Shown: piece by piece, positions 1 to 9,938 of the stretch
Position numbering within the stretch: the stretch's first letter is position 1
How the letters are laid out: each line of letters begins with the position of its first letter
Assembly: GCF_023702715.1 (NCBI RefSeq)
Contig: NZ_CP098480.1
Span: 1,488,001-1,552,000 of the forward strand
Direction: 5' to 3'
Length of the DNA: 64,000 nucleotides
From: Acinetobacter sp. C32I
Lineage (GTDB): Bacteria > Pseudomonadota > Gammaproteobacteria > Pseudomonadales > Moraxellaceae
Notes under the pieces: model-generated
The model's database searches: none
Seen by the model: only the letters and a program-made list of their open reading frames with translations
What the model was told of the DNA's origin: nothing
Made by a program: the position numbers and the translations under genes

Positions 1-545
1 TAGCCTTGTGCAGGTGTCACCGCAAGACTCTGAATGGTTTTTTGTGCCAGAACATCATGCGCATAATCAAAATATTCACTAAACCAACGCGTATGTGTGG
101 TCTTTACAATTTCAGCCAAACCGTTTTGTTCAACACTCTTCGCACGAGTATTCCATGCTTCGGCAGTACCAATTTTTGCTGCGGAATTTGCAACAGTAAT
201 GCTGTGAAAACGTTCAGCATGATAGATGGCTAAAGCCAATGCAGTAATTCCACCCATTGAAATGCCACAGAAATGAACTTTTTCAATGGTTAAGGCATCC
301 AGAATATCGACCACATCTTCAACTAGATTTTGCAATGTACTATTGGCAATGACTGCGCTTGCACCATGCCCACGTGTGTCATAGCTAATAACTTGATAAT
401 GATCAGCCAAAGCTGCAACTTGTGCCTGCCACATACTGTGGTCCGTTCCCAAAGAGTTAGAGAACATGATCACAGGTGCATCTTTGCGCCCTTGAACCTG
501 AACAGCCAGCGGATGTCCTTGACGATTATTGATATGCGTGATCAT
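1..545 (-). CDS. pcaD: 3-oxoadipate enol-lactonase PcaD (3' end outside window)
   Basis: The visible N-terminal ~181 residues read as an alpha/beta hydrolase: an FSNSLGTDHSMW oxyanion-region segment, DTRGHGAS, and the nucleophile elbow CGISMGG. Family knowledge: PcaD hydrolyses beta-ketoadipate enol-lactone to beta-ketoadipate in the cytoplasm. The ATG lies 4 bp after the pcaB stop and has an AAGGAGAG ribosome site, so it belongs to the leftward pca operon. The C-terminus with the catalytic His is beyond position 1. The lactonase assignment rests mainly on operon context; an isolated hydrolase of this type would be ambiguous. Confidence 0.93.
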   Translation of the reverse strand, partial: MITHINNRQGHPLAVQVQGRKDAPVIMFSNSLGTDHSMWQAQVAALADHYQVISYDTRGHGASAVIANSTLQNLVEDVVDILDALTIEKVHFCGISMGGITALALAIYHAERFHSITVANSAAKIGTAEAWNTRAKSVEQNGLAEIVKTTHTRWFSEYFDYAHDVLAQKTIQSLAVTPAQG

Positions 546-549
546 GTGC

Positions 550-1899
550 TTACTCTCCTTTTGCTGCGTGTAGCACGGCATCAATTTGCGCCTGAATATT
601 GCCGAGGTAAGTTGCTGGCTGAAACAGCTCATCCAAAGCCTGATCATTAAAATGAGTGCTCACTTCATCCATCGCTGACAAAATGATTTTTAGATGCTGC
701 TGTTGAGCAACCGCCTGCTGACAGGCCTGCTCAACCAGATGGTGTGCATCTAAACGACCAAGCTTGGGCGCAAGTGCCATCATCACTGCTTCGGCCATGA
801 TTAAACCTTGTGTACATTCAAGATTGCGTTGCATCGCCTCTGCATTGACTTGCATATGCTCAAGCACATCACAACTACGTTCCAAAGCACCCGCACATAA
901 CTGGAAAATTTCTGGAATTGCCAACCATTCTGCATGCCAAGCCCCTAGAGCACGTTCATGTTCTTGCACCATGCTTTGATAGACGCTTGCCATTAAGGCA
1001 GGTACACGATTGGTTGCGGCAAGAATTGAGGCCGCTGCAACAGGATTACGCTTATGTGGCATGGTCGATGAACCACCTCGCCCAACTGCTGTTGGTTCGA
1101 ATACTTCTGCGATTTCAGTTTGCATCAGCAATGACCAGTCTTTCGCCATCTTGCCGACATTCCCAACAATCAAAGCAAGGGTACTGGCAAGCTCAACCAT
1201 ACGGTCGCGTTCACCATGCCATGTACACTCAGGCGCTGTTAACTTGAGTTGTGCTGCAAAAGCTTCGACCACCACTGAACCTTGATCTTGTAAGGATGCC
1301 AGTGAACCTACTGCTCCACCGAGTTGTGCAGTCAATACGCGAGTTTTCATTGCCTGTAAGCGATCAAGATCACGTTTCAAGGCTGCTGCCCAACGGGCAA
1401 ATTTATGTCCCAAAGTAATCGGCAAAGCTTGCTGTAACCAAGTCCGTCCAATCATGACCTGATCACGATATTGCTGGGCTTGCTTTAAGCAAATTTGATA
1501 TGCCTGTTTCAATTGCTGTTCGATCAAAGCCAAGGCATCTCGACACTGCAAAATCGTTGCCGTATCAATAATATCCTGACTGGTCGCGCCCCAATGCACA
1601 TAGCGTGAAGCGTCTTCATCATGCTGTTTCATCAAAGCAGTGAATTGTTTTACCAATGGAATCGCAACATTACCTGCCAGCCCTGCTGCTGCTGCCAGTG
1701 TATGCAAATCAATTTGTGTTACAGCGTTTTGACCCACCTGTTCAATGATATTTGCGGCAGAATCAGGAATCACTTTGACCTGTGCCTGAGCTTTGGCTAA
1801 AGCCACTTCGGCTTGAATCATATAACTCAATAAAGCTTGGTCACTAAAAATGGCCGTGACTTCAGGCTGATAAAATAAGCTGGCGTATAACTGGCTCAT
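550..1899 (-). CDS. pcaB: 3-carboxy-cis,cis-muconate cycloisomerase PcaB
   Basis: A 449-residue member of the fumarase/aspartase superfamily. It carries the signature GGSSTMPHKRNP in the middle third, and a C-terminal domain ending in helices. Known role: cycloisomerisation of 3-carboxymuconate to carboxymuconolactone in the protocatechuate branch of the beta-ketoadipate pathway. A GTG at 1911 would overlap the pcaF stop, but the ATG at 1899 has a GAGG site six bases upstream and gives the family N-terminus MSQLYASLF, so 1899 is chosen. It lies 8 bp after pcaF and 4 bp before pcaD, which indicates one transcript. Confidence 0.96.
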   Translation of the reverse strand: MSQLYASLFYQPEVTAIFSDQALLSYMIQAEVALAKAQAQVKVIPDSAANIIEQVGQNAVTQIDLHTLAAAAGLAGNVAIPLVKQFTALMKQHDEDASRYVHWGATSQDIIDTATILQCRDALALIEQQLKQAYQICLKQAQQYRDQVMIGRTWLQQALPITLGHKFARWAAALKRDLDRLQAMKTRVLTAQLGGAVGSLASLQDQGSVVVEAFAAQLKLTAPECTWHGERDRMVELASTLALIVGNVGKMAKDWSLLMQTEIAEVFEPTAVGRGGSSTMPHKRNPVAAASILAATNRVPALMASVYQSMVQEHERALGAWHAEWLAIPEIFQLCAGALERSCDVLEHMQVNAEAMQRNLECTQGLIMAEAVMMALAPKLGRLDAHHLVEQACQQAVAQQQHLKIILSAMDEVSTHFNDQALDELFQPATYLGNIQAQIDAVLHAAKGE

Positions 1900-1907
1900 A
1901 GCAGACC

Positions 1908-3116
1908 TCACTCAACACGTTGAATAATCAAGGCAATCCCTTGACCAACACCAATGCACATCGAACACAAAGCATACTGACCTTTGATTTGTTCAAGCTG
2001 GTTTAAGGCGGTGGTGACTAGACGCGCACCCGAGACACCCAAAGGATGACCCAAAGCAATCGCACCACCATTCGGATTGATTCGTGCATCATCATCCGCC
2101 AAACCTAAATCACGAGTCACCGCTAAAGCTTGTGCTGCAAAGGCTTCATTTAGTTCAATCACATCCATCTGCGCTAAAGAGAGATTGGCCTGTTTCAGTA
2201 GTTTCTTGATCGCAGGTGCAGGCGCAAAACCCATAATCCGTGGTTCAACCCCAACGGTAGTCGCTGCAATGATTTTGGCACGGGGTTTGAGCTGATATTT
2301 TTCTACCGCTTCGTCCGAAGCAATCAACACTGCTGCTGCACCATCGTTAATTCCAGAGGCATTACCTGCCGTGACCGTCCCCTCGGCTTTGACCACCCCT
2401 TTAAGTTTAGTCAACGCTTCTAAAGTGGTTGATGCTCGTGGATGCTCATCCGTATCCACCACCAGTGCATCACCTTTACGCTGTGGAATCGTCACAGGGG
2501 TGATTTCACGGGTAAAGAAACCTTTGGCTTGTGCGGTTGCAGTACGTTGTTGGCTGTTAAGCGCAAACTGGTCTTGATCGGCACGATTGATATTGAATTG
2601 TTCCGCCACGTTTTCTGCGGTTTGCGGCATGCTGTCCACGCCATACATTTCTTTCAGTTTTGGATTGATAAAACGCCAACCCATGGTGGTGTCTTCAATC
2701 TTTTGACTGCGGCCAAAGGCGCTGTCAGATTTACCCATCACATAAGGTGCACGGCTCATACTCTCGACACCGCCTGCAATAATCAGATCAGCCTCATTGG
2801 CTTTAATGGCACGAGCAGCCATGGCAATGGCATCTAGTGATGAACCACATAAACGGTTCACTGTAGTGGCAGGCACTTGATAAGGCAAACCTGCCAATAG
2901 TGCAGACATGCGTCCAACGTTGCGATTATCTTCACCTGCTTGGTTGGCACAGCCATAGATCACATCATCCACTTGCTGCCAATCTACTTTTGGATTGCGT
3001 TGCATCAAGGCCTGAATCGGAATGGCTCCCAAGTCATCGGCACGTACAGGTGCAAGACCGCCTGCATAGCGACCGAATGGAGTGCGGATGGCATCGATGA
3101 TATAAGCGTTTTTCAT
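1908..3116 (-). CDS. pcaF: 3-oxoadipyl-CoA thiolase PcaF
   Basis: A 402-residue thiolase of the usual length. The N-terminal domain has the acyl-accepting cysteine at residue 90 (NRLCGSS). The C-terminal half has NEAFAAQ, GGAIALGHPLG with the catalytic His, and the second catalytic Cys in CSMCIGVGQG. It cleaves beta-ketoadipyl-CoA to succinyl-CoA and acetyl-CoA, the last step of the pathway. It precedes pcaB in the operon. It is separated from pcaJ by an unusual 411-bp hairpin-rich spacer rather than by a short gap. Confidence 0.97.
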   Translation of the reverse strand: MKNAYIIDAIRTPFGRYAGGLAPVRADDLGAIPIQALMQRNPKVDWQQVDDVIYGCANQAGEDNRNVGRMSALLAGLPYQVPATTVNRLCGSSLDAIAMAARAIKANEADLIIAGGVESMSRAPYVMGKSDSAFGRSQKIEDTTMGWRFINPKLKEMYGVDSMPQTAENVAEQFNINRADQDQFALNSQQRTATAQAKGFFTREITPVTIPQRKGDALVVDTDEHPRASTTLEALTKLKGVVKAEGTVTAGNASGINDGAAAVLIASDEAVEKYQLKPRAKIIAATTVGVEPRIMGFAPAPAIKKLLKQANLSLAQMDVIELNEAFAAQALAVTRDLGLADDDARINPNGGAIALGHPLGVSGARLVTTALNQLEQIKGQYALCSMCIGVGQGIALIIQRVE

Positions 3117-3201
3117 ATTCTTACATTTCCATTTCTAAATCTGTTGTGATCACTGCCACAAATTACGGGTTTAGTCATTCTTCCTCTGCGTAGGCTATGC
3201 C

Positions 3202-3469
3202 TCACTTTTGACAGGGCAAAAGTGACAAAACCCTTTGTTACTCAGACACAACTTCCTTGTTGTGCTGAGTAACGGGGCGACATCCCTGTCGCCAATCACG
3301 ATAGTAAATTAGATGAAAAGTCTAAATCTTCGTAAGTAGAAGCTGTATTTAAACCTTACTATTCAATGTTTCTCGGCGGCGGCATAGATGCCGCCTGTTG
3401 GGCTGTGGTATATGGATATACCATCAGTCCAACAAAGGATTTTTGTTACTTTTTATCCTTAAAAAGTAA
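3202..3469. repeat. Multi-hairpin intergenic element between pcaJ and pcaF
   Basis: The 411-bp spacer 3117-3527 has no gene but holds six hairpins: 3202-3225 (9-bp arms TCACTTTTG), 3237-3273 (GTTACTCAG arms plus further pairing), 3276-3293 (GGCGACA arms), 3378-3395 (GGCGGCAT arms), 3406-3423 (TGGTATAT arms) and 3446-3469 (TTACTTTTT arms). TGTTGGGCTG and CAGTCCAACA pair around the fifth, with one wobble. The pattern suggests a composite dispersed palindromic repeat inserted inside the operon, or a structured mRNA element. No transposase is present. No second copy was noticed in the window. Confidence 0.7.
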
Positions 3470-3527
3470 GGCAATGCCTATACAAAAAAGCCTCTGCTTT
3501 AACCGGTAATTAGTGGCTGTGTAAACA

Positions 3528-4181
3528 TTATCCTTGAGTTGCATCAATCAACTGAGCACCCGTCAACGCTTGCAACTCCTCAAAGCTCAAACCATCCACT
3601 TTCTCAATCACTTTTAAACCGTCTGTGGTCACATCAATTACACATAAGTCGGTATAAATACGATCGACACATTTCAATCCTGTGGCTGGATATGAAAGCG
3701 CTTCAACAATCTTGGGTTCACCTTGCTTGGTATTATGATCGGTGGTGATAAACACTTTCTTGGCGCCTACCGCCAAATCCATGGCACCACCCACCGCAGG
3801 AATTGCATCTGCCGCACCGGTATGCCAGTTGGCTAGATCACCATTGGCTGCCACTTGGAAAGCACCCAGTACCGCGATATCCAAATGTCCACCACGCATC
3901 ATGGCAAAGGAATCACCATGATGGAAAAAGCTGCCACCCGTCAGCATGGTCACATACTCTTTACCCGCATTGATCAGTTCTGGATCTTCTTCACCTTTGG
4001 CTGGTGGCGGGCCAAATGCCAGTAAGCCATTTTCCGAATGCAGGAACACATCTTTATCAGCAGGAAGATAATTGGAAATCTTGGTTGGTAAGCCGATGCC
4101 TAAATTGACATAAGCACCATCAGGAATGTCTTGTGCCACACGTTCAGCAATCTGGTCACGGCTTAGTTTTTGATAGCTCAT
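3528..4181 (-). CDS. pcaJ: 3-oxoadipate CoA-transferase subunit B PcaJ
   Basis: 217 residues, class I CoA-transferase beta subunit. The motif SENGLLAFGPPP holds the catalytic Glu that forms the glutamyl-CoA thioester, and GLGLPTK-like glycine-rich sequence (GIGLPTKISNYL) lies near the N-terminus. With PcaI it transfers CoA from succinyl-CoA to beta-ketoadipate. Its ATG overlaps the pcaI stop by 4 bp, which implies translational coupling of the two subunits. Some Acinetobacter carry the paralogous catIJ; the pcaU/pcaF context favours pcaJ here. Confidence 0.95.
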   Translation of the reverse strand: MSYQKLSRDQIAERVAQDIPDGAYVNLGIGLPTKISNYLPADKDVFLHSENGLLAFGPPPAKGEEDPELINAGKEYVTMLTGGSFFHHGDSFAMMRGGHLDIAVLGAFQVAANGDLANWHTGAADAIPAVGGAMDLAVGAKKVFITTDHNTKQGEPKIVEALSYPATGLKCVDRIYTDLCVIDVTTDGLKVIEKVDGLSFEELQALTGAQLIDATQG

Positions 4182-4867
4182 TGTTCTGCTCCTGTGCCAT
4201 TGGCTGCATCGACAGCGACCACATGCTGTACAAAAATCCCAGGGGTAATGATATGTTCAGGATCAAGTTGACCCAGTTCGACCAGTTCAGAGACTTGCAC
4301 AATGGTGACATCGGCTGCCATGGCCATGATCGGACCAAAGTTACGCGCAGATTTGTTATAGACCAGATTGCCCCAGCGATCGCCTTGATGGGCTTTGATC
4401 AAGGCAAAGTCGGCTTTAATTGGATACTCAAGTACATAGTCTTTGCCCTCGATATGACGGGTTTCTTTGCCTTCTGCCAATAAAGTACCGAAGCCAGTTG
4501 GGGTAAAGACTGCACCGAGGCCCATGCCTGCGGCTTGAATACGGCACGCCAGATTGCCTTGCGGCACCAGTTCCAATTCAATCTTGCCCGCACGATAGAG
4601 TTCATCGAAGACCCATGAATCAGACTGACGTGGGAAGGAACAGATGATTTTACGTACTGCACCTGTTTTAAGCAGTTTAGCCAAACCATAATCACCATTG
4701 CCGGCATTGTTATTGACGATGACCAGATCTTTGATGCCAAGTTCGATTAATCCATCAATCAGTTCAGCGGGTTGTCCTGCGGTGCCAAAACCACCAATCA
4801 TGATGGTTGCCCCATCTTTTATTTGCGATAGCGCCTCGGTTAATGAGAGCGTGCTTTTATCAATCAT
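4178..4867 (-). CDS. pcaI: 3-oxoadipate CoA-transferase subunit A PcaI
   Basis: 229 residues, class I CoA-transferase alpha subunit, with the CoA-binding motif GGFGTAGQP near the N-terminus. The reading frame is open upstream to 4960. ATG 4867 has an AGGAAG site seven bases ahead and matches the family N-terminus (MIDKSTLSL), so the upstream extension is rejected. It is the first gene of the leftward pca operon and faces pcaU across a 249-bp divergent promoter region. It acts as a heteromer with PcaJ. Confidence 0.95.
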   Translation of the reverse strand: MIDKSTLSLTEALSQIKDGATIMIGGFGTAGQPAELIDGLIELGIKDLVIVNNNAGNGDYGLAKLLKTGAVRKIICSFPRQSDSWVFDELYRAGKIELELVPQGNLACRIQAAGMGLGAVFTPTGFGTLLAEGKETRHIEGKDYVLEYPIKADFALIKAHQGDRWGNLVYNKSARNFGPIMAMAADVTIVQVSELVELGQLDPEHIITPGIFVQHVVAVDAANGTGAEQ

Positions 4868-5005
4868 CTGACTACTTCCTGTACGATGCATCACCCGTAT
4901 TTTCATCCTGAAAACCGATGAAATTAAGTCGAGTGCTTTGTTCGGATTTCTTCTATTCATTCTTGATAAATTCTGCGCTCACTTCTAGACGTTGAAGTGC
5001 ATTTT

Positions 5006-5041
5006 GTTCGATGATTATTTTTTATGTTCGATCATCGAACA
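5006..5041. promoter_or_regulatory. PcaU operator: three 10-bp repeats between pcaI and pcaU
   Basis: GTTCGATGAT at 5006-5015 is followed, after exactly 10 bp, by GTTCGATCAT at 5026-5035. The inverse copy at 5031-5040 completes the perfect palindrome TGTTCGATCATCGAACA (5025-5041). One direct repeat 10 bp from a palindrome is the architecture described for PcaU and PobR sites in Acinetobacter baylyi, where PcaU represses itself and activates the pca operon with protocatechuate. The match is by pattern and position, so the role is strongly inferred. Confidence 0.88.
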
Positions 5042-5116
5042 TTATCCAAGTAAAATAGTCATCTTTCGCTTAGAATGTTTTTATAAAGAACCCGTTTTAG
5101 CAAGGATGTCTAAATT

Positions 5117-5941
5117 ATGGAAAATGATCAGGAAAAGAATCCGCGTTTGATTCATCATAACGAAAATAAAAAGACCATTCGGCATGAAGACTTTATTGCA
5201 GGAATCGCGAAAGGCTTGGCAATTTTGGAATGCTTTGGCCCCGAACGGCATCGCTTAAATATGAGTACCGCCGCTGAAAAAACGGGCATGACACGCGCTG
5301 CTGCACGACGCCATTTACTCACTTTAGAATACTTAGGCTATTTAGATTTTGATGGGCATTATTATTATTTATCACCCAAGATTCTTAAATTTTCAGGGGC
5401 TTATCTCGATGGTTCCACACTTCCGAAAATATGTCAGCCCTTATTAAATCTTTTAACCAATCAAACCTCATTGATTTATTCGGTGATGGTGTTAGATGGT
5501 TATGAAGCAATTACCATTGCCCGTAGTGCAGCTCACCAACAAACCGATCGGGTCAATCCTTATGGCTTACATTTAGGCAATCGGCTCCCTGCCCATGCGA
5601 CTTCTGCTGGCAAAATTCTGCTTGCACATTTAACACCAGAACAACAAAAGCGATGGTTAGAAAAATACCCGTTAAAACGTCTAACCAAATATACCCATAC
5701 CGAAACTGATCAATTTTTAGAATTACTGCATGAAATCAAAGAACAAGACTGGTGCTATTCCTGTGAAGAACACGAATTGGGAGTGCATGCTGTGGCTGTA
5801 CCGATTTATGATTCCAATGCAGCCGTTGTTGCTGCCTTAAATATCGTGTCTCCAACCATGCGTACCACCAAGGATTATTTAATTGCCCATATTTTACCTT
5901 TACTACAAGAAACGGCTCGCGATTTACGCCAAATCATTTAA
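5117..5941 (+). CDS. pcaU: IclR-family regulator of protocatechuate catabolism PcaU
   Basis: 274 residues. An N-terminal winged helix (about residues 25-90, with AAEKTGMTRAAARRHLLTLE as recognition region) precedes an IclR effector domain (about 100-272, with AHATSAGKILLA and SCEEHELGVHAVAVPI). It is divergent from pcaI with a canonical three-repeat operator between them. Known role in Acinetobacter: protocatechuate-responsive activator of the pca genes and autorepressor. The close relative PobR is the main alternative, but the adjacent operon decides for PcaU. AAGG lies 11 bases before ATG 5117. Confidence 0.93.
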   Translation: MENDQEKNPRLIHHNENKKTIRHEDFIAGIAKGLAILECFGPERHRLNMSTAAEKTGMTRAAARRHLLTLEYLGYLDFDGHYYYLSPKILKFSGAYLDGSTLPKICQPLLNLLTNQTSLIYSVMVLDGYEAITIARSAAHQQTDRVNPYGLHLGNRLPAHATSAGKILLAHLTPEQQKRWLEKYPLKRLTKYTHTETDQFLELLHEIKEQDWCYSCEEHELGVHAVAVPIYDSNAAVVAALNIVSPTMRTTKDYLIAHILPLLQETARDLRQII

Positions 5942-5955
5942 TCAGACAAAAAAAA

Positions 5956-5975
5956 GCCACATCTGGAAATGTGGC
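5956..5975. terminator. Hairpin after pcaU
   Basis: GCCACAT (5956-5962), a 6-base loop and ATGTGGC (5969-5975), preceded by a run of nine A. Read on the minus strand it ends in a U tract. Read on the plus strand it lacks one. It probably marks the end of pcaU while also blocking leftward transcription. Confidence 0.6.
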
Positions 5976-6521
5976 GAAAGGTGTATTGCTGCTACGGCTT
6001 ATGTCCGTATCTTTAAATTACCTACCCTTGCTTAAATGAACATTAATTTAGTGAACATTCATTATATTTCTTTGCCTCCCAATAGAACTTTCAATTTTTC
6101 AGTAAGCGGACATGTAATAAAAATATTATTTAATCAAATCATTAAATTCAAAACTAAACTTGTAGTAGTTTAAAATTAACGGTTTAATTCATAAAAAATT
6201 GTTGGGATACAACATAGGTTTTGCACTTTTACATCCATTATGATCATTGGTTCACAAAATATAAAACTTGGCCTAAAGTGTTATTTTTTGTATAAAAAAA
6301 CAACATCGTGTAACAAATACTGTGGTTTTTAAGTTTCCCCATCGCTGACATGAGCACATAAAAATACAACCTATTGATATATAAATAATTTATAAAAAAC
6401 AAACCCTTGAAATACAGTCTATTTGTATTCGCTACAGAAGCATAGTATTTTAAAAAACACATGAAAAATAAATAAATTTCAAACCTAAAGATAGATCGAA
6501 TAATAAAAGTGAGATCGAAAA
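5976..6521. other. AT-rich gap upstream of aspT, no gene seen
   Basis: This stretch of about 546 bp is very AT-rich and contains many stops in all frames on the plus strand. A 114-codon minus-strand frame overlaps the aspT start and has no recognisable protein features. The stretch presumably carries the aspT promoter and its control sites. Loosely repeated GAACATT blocks occur at about 6030-6060. Nothing else could be supported. Confidence 0.5.
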
Positions 6522-8207
6522 ATGATTGAATGGTTACAAGGCGAATTAAAACATAGCCCAGAAATTCTATTGTTCTTATCCTTGGCAATCGGTTTCTGGA
6601 TCGGTCAATTTCAATTCGGAAAATTTCAGTTTGGTGGTGTCGCAGGTTCCCTGCTTGTTGCGGTGGTACTCAGTCTCATCGGTGTTCCCGTCGATAATGG
6701 GGTCAAGGCTATTCTGTTTGCCTTGTTCATTTATGCAGTTGGTTTTGAAAGTGGCCCACAGTTCTTCAAATCATTGGGTCCACAATCGATAAAAGAAATC
6801 CTATTAGCAGTATTCATGGCAGTCAGTGGCTTAATCACAGTCTTGGTCATGGCGAAGTTATTCCATTTAGACAAAGGTTTAGCCGCAGGACTCGCTGCTG
6901 GTGGAATGACCCAATCTGCAATTATTGGGACTGCAGGTGATGCGATTTCTCGACTCGACCTGCCCTTGGCTGAGATTCAAAAACTACAGGCCAATGTCGC
7001 AATCGGATATGCCGTCACTTATATTTTTGGTTCATTGGGTGCCATCATTGTCTGTGTGAATATTCTGCCTAAATTTATGGGCAAAGAAATTCACGATGAT
7101 GCCTTGAAAGCACAATCCGAACGCCTCAAAGGTGCTTTTGAACTGGCTCCAGGCCAAGAACTGGCGATGCCTGAAATTGTCGGACGCATTTATAAAGTCA
7201 AAGAAGCCAATGGACAAACTGTTGCAGAACTTGAATCCAAACAAAGTAGCATTACCATCGAGCGCTTAAAGCGTAAAGATCAATTGATTGATGTTGCACC
7301 AGAACTGACTTTACAAACAGATGATGTGATATTGCTGGTCGGCCGTCGTGCCAGTGTTGTTGCTATTTCAGACCAAATTGGTACTGAACTACAGTCTTCA
7401 CAAGGTATGGAAATGATTATGGATACGACGGATGTCATCTTAAGGAATTCCAAGTATATCAATCGCAGTCTCGGCGATATCAAAGGCAATACGCCTGCCT
7501 ATTTAAAGCATGGGATTTACGTGCTAGCGATTAAACGCAATGATGAAACTCAAAGCTTGAGTGATGACACGGTTTTACATCAAGGAGATGTCATCACCGT
7601 TTATGGAACTAAAAGTGATCTGGATCGTTTAGTCAAAGAAGCAGGTACAGCACTGCCTGAAAGCTTAAAAACCGACTGGATCTTCCACGGCGCAGGGCTG
7701 GTGGTCGGCTTATTGATTGGTCTGTTTGTAGTCCGTATCGGTGATGTCCCTCTCACACTTGGTGCAGGTGGTGGTGCGTTACTGTCTGGCCTTCTGTTTG
7801 GTTGGTTACGTAGTCGTAATCAAGTCCATGGCAACATGCCTTTAGCTGCATCGCAACTCCTAAAAGATTTGGGTCTGGCAGGATTCGTGGCTGCGGTTGG
7901 TTTGCAATCTGGCTTACAAGCCATCCAAACCATTAAAGACAGTGGTCTGTCCCTATTTATGATCGGTGTGGTGGTTACATTAGTTCCTCTGATTCTTTCT
8001 ATGCTTTTTGCCCGTTATGTGCTGCGTTATGACAACGTTGCGGTTATGGCAGGCGCCTTGTCTGGTTCCCGTAGTGCCAATCCTGCCTTTGGTGCAATTC
8101 TAGATAAAGCTGGAAACTCAATTCCGACCGTGCCTTTTGCAATCACCTACGCCTTGGCAAACGTATTCTTAACTCTGCTTGGCCCCCTCATCGTCGGTCT
8201 TGCCTAA
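6522..8207 (+). CDS. aspT: Aspartate:alanine exchanger family transporter AspT
   Basis: 561 residues, typical of the AAEX family. Several N-terminal membrane helices (to about residue 180) are followed by two soluble RCK/TrkA-C-like domains (about 205-380) and a second helical block (about 385-561) with GAGGGALLSGLLFGWL and GALSGSRSANPAFGAI, the latter a family-typical motif. The neighbour aspD lies 54 bp downstream on the same strand. Known pairs exchange aspartate for alanine so that decarboxylation consumes a cytoplasmic proton and builds proton motive force. Substrate choice is inferred from that pairing. Confidence 0.9.
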   Translation: MIEWLQGELKHSPEILLFLSLAIGFWIGQFQFGKFQFGGVAGSLLVAVVLSLIGVPVDNGVKAILFALFIYAVGFESGPQFFKSLGPQSIKEILLAVFMAVSGLITVLVMAKLFHLDKGLAAGLAAGGMTQSAIIGTAGDAISRLDLPLAEIQKLQANVAIGYAVTYIFGSLGAIIVCVNILPKFMGKEIHDDALKAQSERLKGAFELAPGQELAMPEIVGRIYKVKEANGQTVAELESKQSSITIERLKRKDQLIDVAPELTLQTDDVILLVGRRASVVAISDQIGTELQSSQGMEMIMDTTDVILRNSKYINRSLGDIKGNTPAYLKHGIYVLAIKRNDETQSLSDDTVLHQGDVITVYGTKSDLDRLVKEAGTALPESLKTDWIFHGAGLVVGLLIGLFVVRIGDVPLTLGAGGGALLSGLLFGWLRSRNQVHGNMPLAASQLLKDLGLAGFVAAVGLQSGLQAIQTIKDSGLSLFMIGVVVTLVPLILSMLFARYVLRYDNVAVMAGALSGSRSANPAFGAILDKAGNSIPTVPFAITYALANVFLTLLGPLIVGLA

Positions 8208-8246
8208 AGATAATTTGTATTCAATCACTTATTGCTTCAACTATAA

Positions 8247-9863
<1,617 letters not shown>

Positions 9864-9887
9864 ATCTGAATCGAATTTTCAGTAAAT

Positions 9888-9913
9888 AAAAAAGCAGCTT
9901 AAGCTGCTTTTTT
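9888..9913. terminator. Bidirectional terminator between aspD and cntB
   Basis: A perfect 26-bp palindrome with A6 at one end and T6 at the other and GCAGCTTAAGCTGC in the middle. It lies between the convergent stops of aspD and cntB, so it can end transcription from both sides. Confidence 0.9.
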
Positions 9914-9938
9914 ATACTTTCAGAATCAAAATTTTAAA

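Noticed and set aside
3202-3469. CRISPR-like or insertion sequence interpretation of the hairpin element
   Set aside because: The stems are all different in sequence, there are no equal spacers, and there is no transposase or flanking duplication.
4868-4960. N-terminally extended PcaI
   Set aside because: The extra 31 codons overlap the divergent promoter region and ATG 4867 has a proper ribosome site and family N-terminus.
6244-6588. 114-codon minus-strand reading frame upstream of aspT
   Set aside because: It overlaps the aspT start, is dominated by AT-rich codons giving Phe, Tyr and Ile, and shows no protein family or ribosome site.
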